Of a stretch of DNA of 64,000 nt, positions 31,553-39,558 are shown one piece after another (positions within the stretch are counted from its first letter, which is position 1; every line of letters begins with the position of its first letter). A program made the translations under genes and the position numbers. The stretch is from contig NZ_JAHRXF010000004.1 of assembly GCF_019104725.1 (NCBI RefSeq), forward strand, positions 62,001 through 126,000, read 5' to 3'. The notes under the pieces are model-generated. The model searched no databases. It was not told the origin of the DNA and saw nothing but the letters and a program-made list of their open reading frames with translations. This DNA is from Streptomyces corallincola. Lineage in GTDB: Bacteria > Actinomycetota > Actinomycetes > Streptomycetales > Streptomycetaceae.

Positions 31553-32574
31553 CCGTACGCCGTCGTGTGCTGGTGCTCGCCGCCGCGTTCGTGGTGCTGG
31601 CCGCCGCCGGGGTCTTCTCCGTGCTGCACGCCTCCGCGCGTGCCGAGCGGCGGGACCACGTCCAGGGCGTCGGGCCCCGCGTGTCGGCGGGCGCGGTGTC
31701 GCTCGCGGGCGGCGGGCCCGCGCGGATGGTGTTCCGGAACATGGCGTGGGGGCCGCACCGCGACGAGCTGAGCAGCGTACCCGCGTCCGATCCCGGTGGC
31801 CCGCGTACCGCGTCGGGCGTCAAGTGCCTTCGTTTTTACGCCGCTTCGGGCACCGGTGTCTGTCTCCAGGCGGTGCGCGGGGCGGTCTCCGACACCTACC
31901 GCGCGCTGGTCCTCGACTCCCGGCTGCGTACCGTACGCCGCTACGACGTGCCCGGCATCCCCTCGCGGGCGCGGGTCTCCCCCAGCGGGCACCTCGTCGC
32001 CTGGACGGCGTTCGTGGGCGGCGACTCGTACGCGGGGACGGACTTCTCGACGCGCGCGGAGATCGCGGACGTGCGCACGGGTGAGCTGATCGCCTCGCTG
32101 GAGTCGTTCCGGGTGGTGCTGGGCGGCAAGCCGTACCACGCGGCCGACGTGAACTTCTGGGGCGTGACCTTCGCCGGGGACGACCGCACGTTCTACGCGA
32201 CGCTCGCCACGAAGGGGCGTACGCATCTGGTGCGGGGCGATCTGCGGACGCGGACGGTCACGGCGGTGCACGACAACGTGGAGTGCCCGTCGCTGTCCCC
32301 CGACGGCTTGCGCGTCGCGTACAAGAAGCGGGTTGCCGGGCTGCCCGCCGACGCACCCTGGCGGCTGTACGTCCTCGACCTGCGGACGATGCGCGAGACT
32401 CCGCTGGCCGAGACCCGCAGCGTGGACGACCAGGCCGTCTGGGCGGCCGCGGACACCCTCGTCTACGCCCTCCCCGGCGACTTCGGCGCCGACCTGCACC
32501 GGGTCCCGGCGGACGGGTCCGGCAGACCGGAGCGGATCGCGGCCTCGGCGGTGTCGCCCGCGTTCCTGGGCTGA
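31549..32574 (+). CDS. Membrane-anchored TolB-like beta-propeller protein
   Basis: The product is 341 residues. An N-terminal hydrophobic segment (VLVLAAAFVVLAAAGVFSVL) anchors or exports it. The rest is made of beta-propeller blades with TolB/PD40-type hairpins, for example RVSPSGHLVAWTAFV, SLSPDGLRVAYKK and AVWAAADTLVYALPG. Two Cys in KCLRFYAASGTGVCLQ may form a disulfide outside the membrane. The GTG start overlaps the transporter stop by 4 bp. It is the third gene of an apparent phosphate-controlled operon. Role not known; a sensor or scaffold is plausible. Confidence 0.83.
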   Translation: MTVRRRVLVLAAAFVVLAAAGVFSVLHASARAERRDHVQGVGPRVSAGAVSLAGGGPARMVFRNMAWGPHRDELSSVPASDPGGPRTASGVKCLRFYAASGTGVCLQAVRGAVSDTYRALVLDSRLRTVRRYDVPGIPSRARVSPSGHLVAWTAFVGGDSYAGTDFSTRAEIADVRTGELIASLESFRVVLGGKPYHAADVNFWGVTFAGDDRTFYATLATKGRTHLVRGDLRTRTVTAVHDNVECPSLSPDGLRVAYKKRVAGLPADAPWRLYVLDLRTMRETPLAETRSVDDQAVWAAADTLVYALPGDFGADLHRVPADGSGRPERIAASAVSPAFLG

Positions 32575-32605
32575 GGGATCGCCGCGCCGGTGCCACAGTG
32601 GACGT

Positions 32606-33019
32606 ATGGACGGACTGCTGGCGCGAGGACGGGTCGCCACCCGGCTGCCCGCGCGGGATCTGGAGCGGGCCCGGCGCTTCTACGCCGAGGTGCTGGGGCT
32701 GGAGCCGGTGGACGAGCGGCCCGGTGGGCTGCTGTACCGCTGCGGGGGTGTGGACTTCGTGGTCTTCCGGTCCACCGGCGCCTCCCCCGGCACCTTCACG
32801 CAGATGGCGTTCGAGGTGGCCGACATCGAGGCGGTGGTCGCGGAGTTGCGGGCGCGGGGTGTCGCCTTCGAGGAGGTCGATTCCCCCGGCTTCCGCACCC
32901 AGGACGGCATCGCGGAGATCGAGGGCAACTACCCGAGCAAGGGAGCGCGGGGCGAGCGGGGCGCCTGGTTCCACGACAGCGAGGGGAATCTGCTGGGGGT
33001 GGGGGAACTCCTGTACTGA
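32606..33019 (+). CDS. VOC (glyoxalase/dioxygenase-fold) protein
   Basis: A 137-residue single-domain protein with the paired beta-alpha-beta-beta-beta modules of the VOC superfamily: RLPARDLERARRFYAEVLGL and, in the second half, FEVADIEAVVAELRARGVAF and GAWFHDSEGNLLGVGE. Members bind a metal and act in isomerisation, epoxide opening or drug binding; substrate is not deducible. It starts 31 bp after the TolB-like gene in the same direction and may be read from the same transcript. Confidence 0.86.
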   Translation: MDGLLARGRVATRLPARDLERARRFYAEVLGLEPVDERPGGLLYRCGGVDFVVFRSTGASPGTFTQMAFEVADIEAVVAELRARGVAFEEVDSPGFRTQDGIAEIEGNYPSKGARGERGAWFHDSEGNLLGVGELLY

Positions 33020-33135
33020 GCGAGGGCGTTGGGGCTGAGCGGGGGCGTTGGGGGCGTCGGGCGGGGAACCGGTCGGCCCGTTCCGCCGTCTCCGGGGGCG
33101 GGAGCCACGGGGGCTCCGCTCCGAGGGGGAACACC

Positions 33136-33645
33136 ATGTCGTCGCTACGAGGTCCTTTCGCGCTCGCCGGGTGCGTGCTGGTGTCGGCCGTGCTGGTCGC
33201 GGGGTGCGGCACGGGCGGTTCGTCGTCCGCGCGGCACACGGCGGCGGGTCCTGCGGCACGCCCCGCGTCGCACACCTCGGCGGCCGTGACCACCCCGGCG
33301 GTCACCCCGGCCGATGTCCGTACGGCGCCCTCGCTCGACGGGGTCGCGGCGGCGAAGGGGGCCGGGCTCACCCAGGGCCACCGCTACTCGATCGCCCGGG
33401 GCTACCGTCCCGGCCGCACCCTCGTGGTCGAGGTCAACTGCCTCGGCCCCGGCACCCTCACCGTCCGCACCGGCCACGACACCAGCTTCCGCGCGCCTTG
33501 CCGACCCGGGGAATCCAGCCCCCTCCGCAACGAATACCCCGTCCACGGCTCCCCCGCCACCGCCGCCGTCCTCCACTTCACGGCCGACCCGGACGTGACG
33601 TACTCCTTCGCGGCGGGCTGGACGAACGGCCCTGCGGAGGGCTAG
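33136..33645 (+). CDS. Small secreted lipoprotein, unknown function
   Basis: The product is 169 residues. The signal peptide ends in lipobox VAGC with Cys24. A Ser/Ala/Thr-rich linker (about 26-65) precedes a beta-rich domain with two Cys (VEVNCLGPGTLTV and FRAPCRPGE) and the ending YSFAAGWTNGPAEG. The composition resembles small cell-surface proteins of Streptomyces; I recognise no enzyme motif. A gaggggga ribosome site sets the ATG at 33136. Its stop codon (tag in ctag) is shared with the convergent antitoxin-like gene. Confidence 0.8.
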   Translation: MSSLRGPFALAGCVLVSAVLVAGCGTGGSSSARHTAAGPAARPASHTSAAVTTPAVTPADVRTAPSLDGVAAAKGAGLTQGHRYSIARGYRPGRTLVVEVNCLGPGTLTVRTGHDTSFRAPCRPGESSPLRNEYPVHGSPATAAVLHFTADPDVTYSFAAGWTNGPAEG

Positions 33646-33923
33646 CGAGGGGCATCCGCAGGGTGGGGGGACTGTTCCGTCGGCCCGGCTCCACGCCGAG
33701 GCGCTCCTTCTCGTGCGGCAACCCGTTTGTCGTCGAGCAGGTCGAGATCGAAGGCACCCTCGGCCGCGGCGGCCCGGAGGCGGACGAGCGCCAGGGCCCG
33801 CCTGCGATACTCCAGCACTTCGCGCAGAGCGGTGTTCACGGTGTCCTTCTTGGTGCTGGTCCCGAGGGCCTGCGCGACGTCCGCGAGCAGTTCGTCATCG
33901 AGATCGATCACTGTGCGACTCAT
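33642..33923 (-). CDS. VapB-family antitoxin-like protein without a toxin partner
   Basis: A 93-residue protein. The N-terminus SRTVIDLDDELLADVAQALG followed by TSTKKDTVNTALREVLEYRR is the typical VapB (type II antitoxin) DNA-binding and helix module. An Arg/Ala-rich tail (about 60-93) would be the toxin-binding part. A cgggaggtg ribosome site precedes the ATG. A VapC/PIN gene should follow on the same strand, but the region downstream holds only the convergent lipoprotein gene, whose stop overlaps this one by 4 bp. So it is an orphan or a repurposed regulator. The leader (33925-33960) is AT-rich compared with its surroundings. Confidence 0.82.
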   Translation of the reverse strand: MSRTVIDLDDELLADVAQALGTSTKKDTVNTALREVLEYRRRALALVRLRAAAAEGAFDLDLLDDKRVAAREGAPRRGAGPTEQSPHPADAPR

Positions 33924-33994
33924 CCACCACACCTCCCGATATATCAAGCGCACCATCGAGTATGTACGCGGTTGCGCCGCGTGTGGACACAGAA

Positions 33995-34021
33995 GGGGCC
34001 ACCGGAAATCCCGGTGACCCC
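33995..34021 (-). terminator. Hairpin after the GlnA2-like gene
   Basis: ggggccaccgg pairs with ccggtgacccc (one mismatch, 5-nt loop) 22 bp beyond the stop codon of the glutamine synthetase-like gene. Confidence 0.6.
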
Positions 34022-34042
34022 CGGCCCTGCGGAACAGGCCCG

Positions 34043-35404
34043 CTACAGCACCGGCAGGTTCTTGCGGAGCTCGAACGCCGTGACCTCGCTGCGGTACTCC
34101 TCCCACTCCGACTTCTTGTTGCGGAGGAAGAAGTCGAAGACGTGCTCGCCGAGGGTCTCGGCGACGAGGTCGCTGCGCTGCATGAGGGCGAGGGCCTCGC
34201 CGAGGTTCTGCGGGAGGGGTTCGATGCCCATCGCGCGGCGCTCGGCGTCGGAGAGGGCCCAGACGTCGTCCTCGGCGCCCGGCGGAAGCTCGTAGCCCTC
34301 CTCGATGCCCTTGAGACCGGCGCCGAGGAGGAGGGCGTAGGCGAGGTAGGGGTTGGCGCCGGAGTCGAGGGAGCGGACCTCGACGCGGGCGGAGCCGGTC
34401 TTGCCGGGCTTGTACATGGGGACGCGGACCAGCGCGGAGCGGTTGTTGTGGCCCCAGCAGATGTACGAGGGTGCCTCGCCGCCCGCGCCCGCGGTGCGCT
34501 CGGAGCCGCCCCAGATCCGCTTGTAGGAGTTGACCCACTGGTTGGTGACGGCGGAGATCTCCGCCGCGTGCCGCAGCAGACCGGCGATGAAGGAACGCCC
34601 GACCTTGGAGAGCTGGAACTCGGCGCCGGATTCGTAGAAGGCGTTCCGGTCGCCCTCGAACAGCGAGAGGTGGGTGTGCATACCGCTGCCGGGGTGCTCG
34701 GAGAACGGCTTCGGCATGAACGTGGCCTGCACCCCCTGCTCCAGCGCGACCTGCTTCATGACCAGCCGGAACGTCATGATGTTGTCGGCGGTGGACAGCG
34801 CGTCGGCGTACCGCAGGTCGATCTCCTGCTGGCCGGGGGCGCCCTCGTGGTGCGAGAACTCCACCGAGATGCCCATCGACTCCAGCATGGTGATCGCCTG
34901 GCGGCGGAAGTCCATGCCGACGTTGGTCGGGGTGTGGTCGAAGTACCCGGAGTTGTCGGCCGGGGTCGGCCGGGAGCCGTCCAGCGGGCGGTCCTTGAGC
35001 AGGAAGAACTCGATCTCCGGGTGGGTGTAGAAGGTGAAACCCAGGTCGGAGGTGCGGGCCAGGGCGCGCTTGAGGACGTAGCGCGGGTCCGCGAAGGACG
35101 GGGAGCCGTCCGGCATCAGGATGTCGCAGAACATCCGGGCCGTGCCGGGGGTCTCCGCGCGCCAGGGCAGGACCTGGAACGTGGCGGGGTCCGGCTTGGC
35201 GATCATGTCGGACTCGTAGACGCGGGCGAAGCCCTCGATGGCGGAGCCGTCGAAGCCGATGCCCTCGTCGAACGCCTGCTCCAGCTCGGCCGGGGCCACG
35301 GCGACGGACTTGAGGAAGCCCAGCACGTCCGTGAACCACAGCCGTACGAACCGGATGTCGCGCTCCTCCAAGGTCCGGAGCACGAACTCCTGCTGCTTGT
35401 CCAT
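34043..35404 (-). CDS. glnA2: Glutamine synthetase-like enzyme, GlnA2 type (probable gamma-glutamylpolyamine synthetase)
   Basis: A 453-residue GSI-fold ligase. The start MDKQQEFVLRTLEERDIRFV has a ggggaag ribosome site; a start 5 codons earlier is possible. Family motifs are GFDGSAIEGF, HPEIEFFLL, SHHEGAPGQQEIDLRYADAL, GSGMHTHLSL and NSYKRIWGG. The adenylylation loop, NLYDLPPEE in true GlnA, reads DVWALSDAE here, so the modified Tyr is replaced by Trp. The sequence resembles S. coelicolor GlnA2 (SCO2241), which was reported to ligate glutamate to polyamines rather than to make glutamine; identification is from memory of that protein. It should therefore escape GlnE control. Confidence 0.9.
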   Translation of the reverse strand: MDKQQEFVLRTLEERDIRFVRLWFTDVLGFLKSVAVAPAELEQAFDEGIGFDGSAIEGFARVYESDMIAKPDPATFQVLPWRAETPGTARMFCDILMPDGSPSFADPRYVLKRALARTSDLGFTFYTHPEIEFFLLKDRPLDGSRPTPADNSGYFDHTPTNVGMDFRRQAITMLESMGISVEFSHHEGAPGQQEIDLRYADALSTADNIMTFRLVMKQVALEQGVQATFMPKPFSEHPGSGMHTHLSLFEGDRNAFYESGAEFQLSKVGRSFIAGLLRHAAEISAVTNQWVNSYKRIWGGSERTAGAGGEAPSYICWGHNNRSALVRVPMYKPGKTGSARVEVRSLDSGANPYLAYALLLGAGLKGIEEGYELPPGAEDDVWALSDAERRAMGIEPLPQNLGEALALMQRSDLVAETLGEHVFDFFLRNKKSEWEEYRSEVTAFELRKNLPVL

Positions 35405-35766
35405 CTTCCGCTTCCCCATCCTTGCTGGTCAGGCCGCCTCCGCCGCCAGGTGCCGGGTGGCGGTCGGGCACCCGAGCATCCCACCACAACACGGTTTCAC
35501 CCGCGTTGCGTGCCTGGTTCGGGCCGGCGTCCACGGCCCGAAGGCCCGTCGTACGGCAGGTGTACCGCTGCTACTGCTCTGCGCCCCATCTTGCCCGCTC
35601 GGCGCCGTCTGTGTAATGGCCGAGGCCGTGGGCGGTGCCCGGCGCTCCGGGCTCACGGGGCCGACCCACGGCACCGGGGCGCACGGCCCCTACAGTCCCG
35701 CGCCCCCACCGTTTACGATCAGCGGGCCCCACCGCCCCGTCCACCCCACCGCGAAGGACATGCCTC
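35405..35766. other. Divergent promoter region, no gene
   Basis: The 362 bp between the GlnA2-like gene and the DUF3105 gene carry promoters for both directions. I find no clear -35/-10 pair, no GlnR box and no repeats. Open frames are short and unsupported. Confidence 0.45.
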
Positions 35767-36462
35767 ATGGGTTCCGGCAAGAGCACCAGCACCACCGGGC
35801 GCCAGGCGCGCATAGAGGAGATGCGGCGCGCGGACCGGGCCCGCGAGCGGCGCAACCGGGTTCTGGTGATCGCCGCGTCCGTGGTGGTCGTGGCCGGTCT
35901 GGTCGTGGGCGGGACCGTGCTGGTGCGCCAGAACACGGACGGCGGCTCCGGTACGAAGGACTCGGCGGCCGGTGACGCCAAGGGCGGCGGCACCTCCGGG
36001 GACTCCGGGCACTTCACCACCGGCACGGACGGCGTGCGGGAGTGGTCCGGCAAGCTGTCCCGGAACCACGTGACGACCAAGGTGGCGTACCCGATGCACC
36101 CGCCCGTCGGCGGCAACCACAACCCGGTCTGGCTGAACTGCAACGGCGACGTCTACCGGGCCGCCGTGCCCGAGGTGAACGCGGTGCACTCGCTGGAGCA
36201 CGGCGCGGTGTGGGTGACGTACACCGACAAGGCGGCGCGGGCGGACGTGGCCGCGCTCGCGGACAAGGTGAAGGCGACGCCGTACTCCCTGATGAGCCCG
36301 TACGCGGACCAGGACGCGCCGCTGACGCTGTCGGCGTGGGGGCACCAGGTGGCCGTGAAGAGCGCGAAGGACCCCGAGGTGGACAAGTTCTTCGCCGCGT
36401 ACGTCCAGGGCGACCAGACCCCGGAGCCGGGGGCGTCCTGCACGGGCGGGGTCATGAAGTGA
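35767..36462 (+). CDS. DUF3105 membrane-anchored protein
   Basis: A 231-residue protein. A charged cytosolic N-terminus (RQARIEEMRRADRARERR) precedes one transmembrane helix (about 32-52) and an extracytoplasmic DUF3105 domain (about 90-225). The His-rich motifs YPMHPPVGGNHNPVWLNC and VHSLEHGAVWVTY are characteristic; their spacing suggests a metal site. A single Cys pair may form a disulfide. An aaggac ribosome site sets the ATG. It is followed at 58 bp by a DUF305 gene, a pairing often seen in actinobacteria, hinting at joint work with a metal such as copper. Confidence 0.88.
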   Translation: MGSGKSTSTTGRQARIEEMRRADRARERRNRVLVIAASVVVVAGLVVGGTVLVRQNTDGGSGTKDSAAGDAKGGGTSGDSGHFTTGTDGVREWSGKLSRNHVTTKVAYPMHPPVGGNHNPVWLNCNGDVYRAAVPEVNAVHSLEHGAVWVTYTDKAARADVAALADKVKATPYSLMSPYADQDAPLTLSAWGHQVAVKSAKDPEVDKFFAAYVQGDQTPEPGASCTGGVMK

Positions 36463-36520
36463 GCCTCGGGGACACGACGGACGCGGGCCGGTGCGCCGGA
36501 CGGGTGAGGGCGGGGCGGCG

Positions 36521-37150
36521 ATGAGGCGCGGGTTCGCCGGATGGGCGGCCGGGGTGGCCGCCGCCGTGCTGGTCGCGGGCGGCGCGGTGACGTACGCGGT
36601 CGCGGAGGACGGCGGCTCGGGTGCGCCGGTCCCGGCCGCGGAGTCGGCGGACGCCGGGTTCGCGCGGGACATGGCGGTGCACCACCAGCAGGCGGTGGAG
36701 ATGTCGTACATCGTGCGGGACCGCACGCGGGACGCGGAGGTGCGGCGGCTCGCGTACGACATCGCGCAGACCCAGGCCAACCAGCGCGGGATGCTGCTGG
36801 GCTGGCTGGACCTGTGGGGGCGGCCGAAGGTGTCGGCGAAGCCGCCGATGACGTGGATGGGCATGGGCGACATGCCGCCGGGACAGGACGGCGCGCTGAT
36901 GCCGGGCATGGCGACGAACACCGAGTTGAAGAAGCTGGGCACGCTCAACGGGCGTGCGGCGGAGGTCTTTTACCTCCAGTTGATGACCGAACACCACAGG
37001 GGCGGGGTGCACATGGCGTCCGCGTGCGCGGCGCGCTGCACGGTTCCGGCGGAGAAGCGGCTGGCGAGCGGGATGGTCCAATCCCAGTCGTCCGAGATCG
37101 AGTTGATGGCCGGAATGCTCAAGGCACGAGGTGCGCAAGCCCGTCCGTAA
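36521..37150 (+). CDS. DUF305 secreted protein
   Basis: The product is 209 residues. The start ATG at 36521 gives a compact signal peptide (RRGFAGWAAGVAAAVLVAGG); an in-frame GTG at 36491 would add 10 residues. The DUF305 four-helix domain holds two His-rich helices, DMAVHHQQAVEMS and LMTEHHRGGVHMA, the family's ferritin-like metal-binding signature. Many Met residues in the middle (MTWMGMGDMPPG, LMPGMA) also fit copper handling. It lies 58 bp after the DUF3105 gene on the same strand. Exact role unknown. Confidence 0.9.
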   Translation: MRRGFAGWAAGVAAAVLVAGGAVTYAVAEDGGSGAPVPAAESADAGFARDMAVHHQQAVEMSYIVRDRTRDAEVRRLAYDIAQTQANQRGMLLGWLDLWGRPKVSAKPPMTWMGMGDMPPGQDGALMPGMATNTELKKLGTLNGRAAEVFYLQLMTEHHRGGVHMASACAARCTVPAEKRLASGMVQSQSSEIELMAGMLKARGAQARP

Positions 37151-37182
37151 CACCGCTCTGCGGAACAACGGGCCAAATCGCC

Positions 37183-37202
37183 CTACTCATCGGTTACTTG
37201 AA
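37183..37202 (+). promoter_or_regulatory. Shared upstream motif ctnctcatnggnnanttgaa (copy 2)
   Basis: This 20-nt sequence matches 15 of 20 positions of 4813-4832 and lies 158 bp before the sedolisin gene. A ttgacc hexamer, a possible -35 element, follows at about 37209. Confidence 0.35.
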
Positions 37203-37359
37203 CGTCTCTTGACCCTTCCGTTCCCCTGACATGAACGGATCATCGCAAGAGTTGCCCCCATCGTGTGATCCGTCCTCGGGCCGACGCCGCCGCGGGTCCG
37301 TGCCGACCGCACGACGTACGCACCACTACATGCATGCGCAACGCATCGCAGGGGGTTAC

Positions 37360-39318
37360 ATGAGAACCAATCGCGCCACTGTGCGCGCCGGTGTGAGCAT
37401 GGCGGCGACGCTGCCCATGATCGCGGGCGCGCTGGCGCTCGGCATACCCGCGGCGCACGCCGCGGGTACGTCGGCCCGTCACGCCATCGCCGGTACCAAG
37501 CCGACGTGGGCGACCGCCAAGGCCGACAAGGGTGCCACCGCGAACAGCGCGCAGGTCTCCGCGCGGGTCTACCTCGCCGGTAAGGACGCGGCCGGGCTGG
37601 CCGCCTACGCCAAGGCCGTCTCCGACCCGTCGTCGGCGTCGTACGGCAAGTACCTGAGCGCCAAGGAGTCCAAGGCGCGCTTCGGGGCCACCACCGCGCA
37701 GGTCAAGGCGGTCACGTCCTGGCTGAAGTCGGCCGGTCTGAAGGTCACCGGGGTCACCGCGCACTACGTCGCCGTCTCCGGTGATGTCGCCGCCGCCGAG
37801 AAGGCGTTCGGCACCCAGATGCACAACTACGCCAAGGGGTCGAAGACCTACCGCGCCCCCCAGGCGACCGCCACGGTTCCGGCCGCCCTCCAGGGCACCG
37901 TGCTCACCGTGACCGGTCTGGACAGCGCGCCGCACAAGTCCGCCCACGACAGCACGACGCTGCCGGGTCCGGGCGCGGTGTTCAAGAACTCCGGCCCGTT
38001 CTCGTCGTACTACGGCTCCAAGGTCGCCTCGGACCTCCCGTCCGCCTACGGCCAGAAGATCCCGTACGCGATCAAGGGCTACACCGGCAAGCAGCTCCGC
38101 GCCGCCTACGGTGCGGGCAAGTACACCGGCAAGCACGTGCGCATCGCCATCACCGACGCGTTCGCCTCGCCGACCATCGCCTTCGACGCGGCCACGTACG
38201 CGAAGAAGAACGGTGACGCGGCCTGGAAGACCAGCCAGCTGCACCAGTCGCTGCCGGACTCGTACACCCACACGGGCACCGAGGAGGGCGGCTGCGACGC
38301 CTCGGGCTGGTACGGCGAGGAGACCCTCGACGTCGAGGCCGTGCACGCGGTCGCCCCGGCCGCGGACGTCACCTACGTGGGCGCCGCGTCCTGCTACGAC
38401 GACGATCTGCTCGACTCGCTCAGCAAGGTCGTGGACAACCACCTGGCCGACATCGTCTCCAACTCGTGGGGCGACGTCGAGGCCAACGAGACGCCGGACC
38501 TGGCCGCCGCGTACGACCAGGTGTTCCAGTTCGGCGCGGTCCAGGGCATCGGTTTCTACTTCTCGTCCGGTGACGACGGCGACCAGGCCGCCGCCTCCGG
38601 TACGAAGCAGGTGGACACCCCGGCCAACTCGGCGTGGGTCACCGCGGTCGGCGGCACCTCGCTCGCCGTCGGCAAGGGCGACTCGTACCAGTGGGAAGCC
38701 GGTTGGGGCACCGAGAAGGCGTCGCTGGCGAAGAACGGCAAGAGCTGGGACGGGTTCCCCGGCCCGTTCACCTCGGGCGCGGGCGGCGGCACCAGCCGCA
38801 ACGTGGCGCAGCCCGCGTACCAGAAGGGCATCGTCCCCAAGGGACTGGCCACTCTGTACAACAAGACCGGCAACCGTGTCGTCCCGGACATCTCGGCCGT
38901 CGCGGACCCGACCACCGGTTTCCTGGTCGGCCAGACCCAGGCGTTCCCCGACGGTTCGGAGAAGTACAGCCAGTACCGCATCGGCGGCACCTCGCTGGCC
39001 GCTCCGGTGATCGCCGCGGTGCAGGCGCTGGCCCAGGAGGCGCGCGGCGGCAAGGCGATCGGTTTCGCCAACCCGTCGATCTACAAGCGCTACGGGCAGA
39101 AGGGCGTCTTCCACGACGTCACGGACAACCCGGTCGGCCACGGCCTGGCCAACGTCCGCGTGGACTTCGCCAACGGCCTGGACGCGTCGCAGGGCCTGCT
39201 GACCTCCGTGCGCAGCATGGGCAAGGACAGCTCCCTGCACGCGGTCAAGGGCTACGACGACGTGACCGGCGTGGGTTCGCCCGCGGCGGGATACGTCAGC
39301 TCGTTCGCCAAGAAGTGA
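37360..39318 (+). CDS. Secreted S53 serine-carboxyl peptidase (sedolisin), with activation pro-domain
   Basis: The preproprotein has 652 residues. The ATG at 37360 follows gggggttac and starts a signal peptide ending near AAHAAG. The pro-domain (about 50-190) is of the pro-kumamolisin type (YLAGKDAAGLAAYAKAVSDP, FGATTAQVKAVTSWLKSAG). The catalytic residues are visible: E320 and D324 (GEETLDVEA), oxyanion D372 (NSWGD) and nucleophile S545 (GGTSLAAP). An acidic C-terminal calcium loop should follow (FHDVTDNPVGHG). It acts outside the cell, usually at low pH, after self-removal of the pro-domain. The next gene encodes an inhibitor-like lipoprotein. Confidence 0.95.
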   Translation: MRTNRATVRAGVSMAATLPMIAGALALGIPAAHAAGTSARHAIAGTKPTWATAKADKGATANSAQVSARVYLAGKDAAGLAAYAKAVSDPSSASYGKYLSAKESKARFGATTAQVKAVTSWLKSAGLKVTGVTAHYVAVSGDVAAAEKAFGTQMHNYAKGSKTYRAPQATATVPAALQGTVLTVTGLDSAPHKSAHDSTTLPGPGAVFKNSGPFSSYYGSKVASDLPSAYGQKIPYAIKGYTGKQLRAAYGAGKYTGKHVRIAITDAFASPTIAFDAATYAKKNGDAAWKTSQLHQSLPDSYTHTGTEEGGCDASGWYGEETLDVEAVHAVAPAADVTYVGAASCYDDDLLDSLSKVVDNHLADIVSNSWGDVEANETPDLAAAYDQVFQFGAVQGIGFYFSSGDDGDQAAASGTKQVDTPANSAWVTAVGGTSLAVGKGDSYQWEAGWGTEKASLAKNGKSWDGFPGPFTSGAGGGTSRNVAQPAYQKGIVPKGLATLYNKTGNRVVPDISAVADPTTGFLVGQTQAFPDGSEKYSQYRIGGTSLAAPVIAAVQALAQEARGGKAIGFANPSIYKRYGQKGVFHDVTDNPVGHGLANVRVDFANGLDASQGLLTSVRSMGKDSSLHAVKGYDDVTGVGSPAAGYVSSFAKK

Positions 39319-39354
39319 CCCCGCGGGGGTTCGGCGGCAGCTGAGCCACGCGGA

Positions 39355-39388
39355 GGGGGCGTGGGGTCCAGGTGGACCCCACGCCCCC
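39355..39388 (+). terminator. Perfect 16-bp hairpin terminator with T-rich tail
   Basis: gggggcgtggggtcca pairs with tggaccccacgccccc with a 2-nt centre, followed by ttcttcg, 37 bp after the sedolisin stop codon. Confidence 0.88.
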
Positions 39389-39558
39389 TTCTTCGCGTAC
39401 GGGGGGGCGCGTTCGCCCGGCTCTGTAACAGCCGCGTGCCGATTGTCACGGATCCGTCCGCGGGTCCGGTTTTCTGAACTCCTTTCAGATGGGTTCCGTT
39501 TTTTGAGATGAGAGACCGGAAATTCCGGCTCCCACCGAAAGAATGCGGAGCTCATTCC

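Noticed and set aside
33136-33645. A VapC toxin opposite or downstream of the VapB-like gene
   Set aside because: The minus-strand frames there lack PIN-domain acidic residues and are shadows of the lipoprotein gene.
35405-35766. GlnR binding site before the GlnA2-like gene
   Set aside because: No sequence close to the gtnac-N6-gnaac pattern could be found in either direction.
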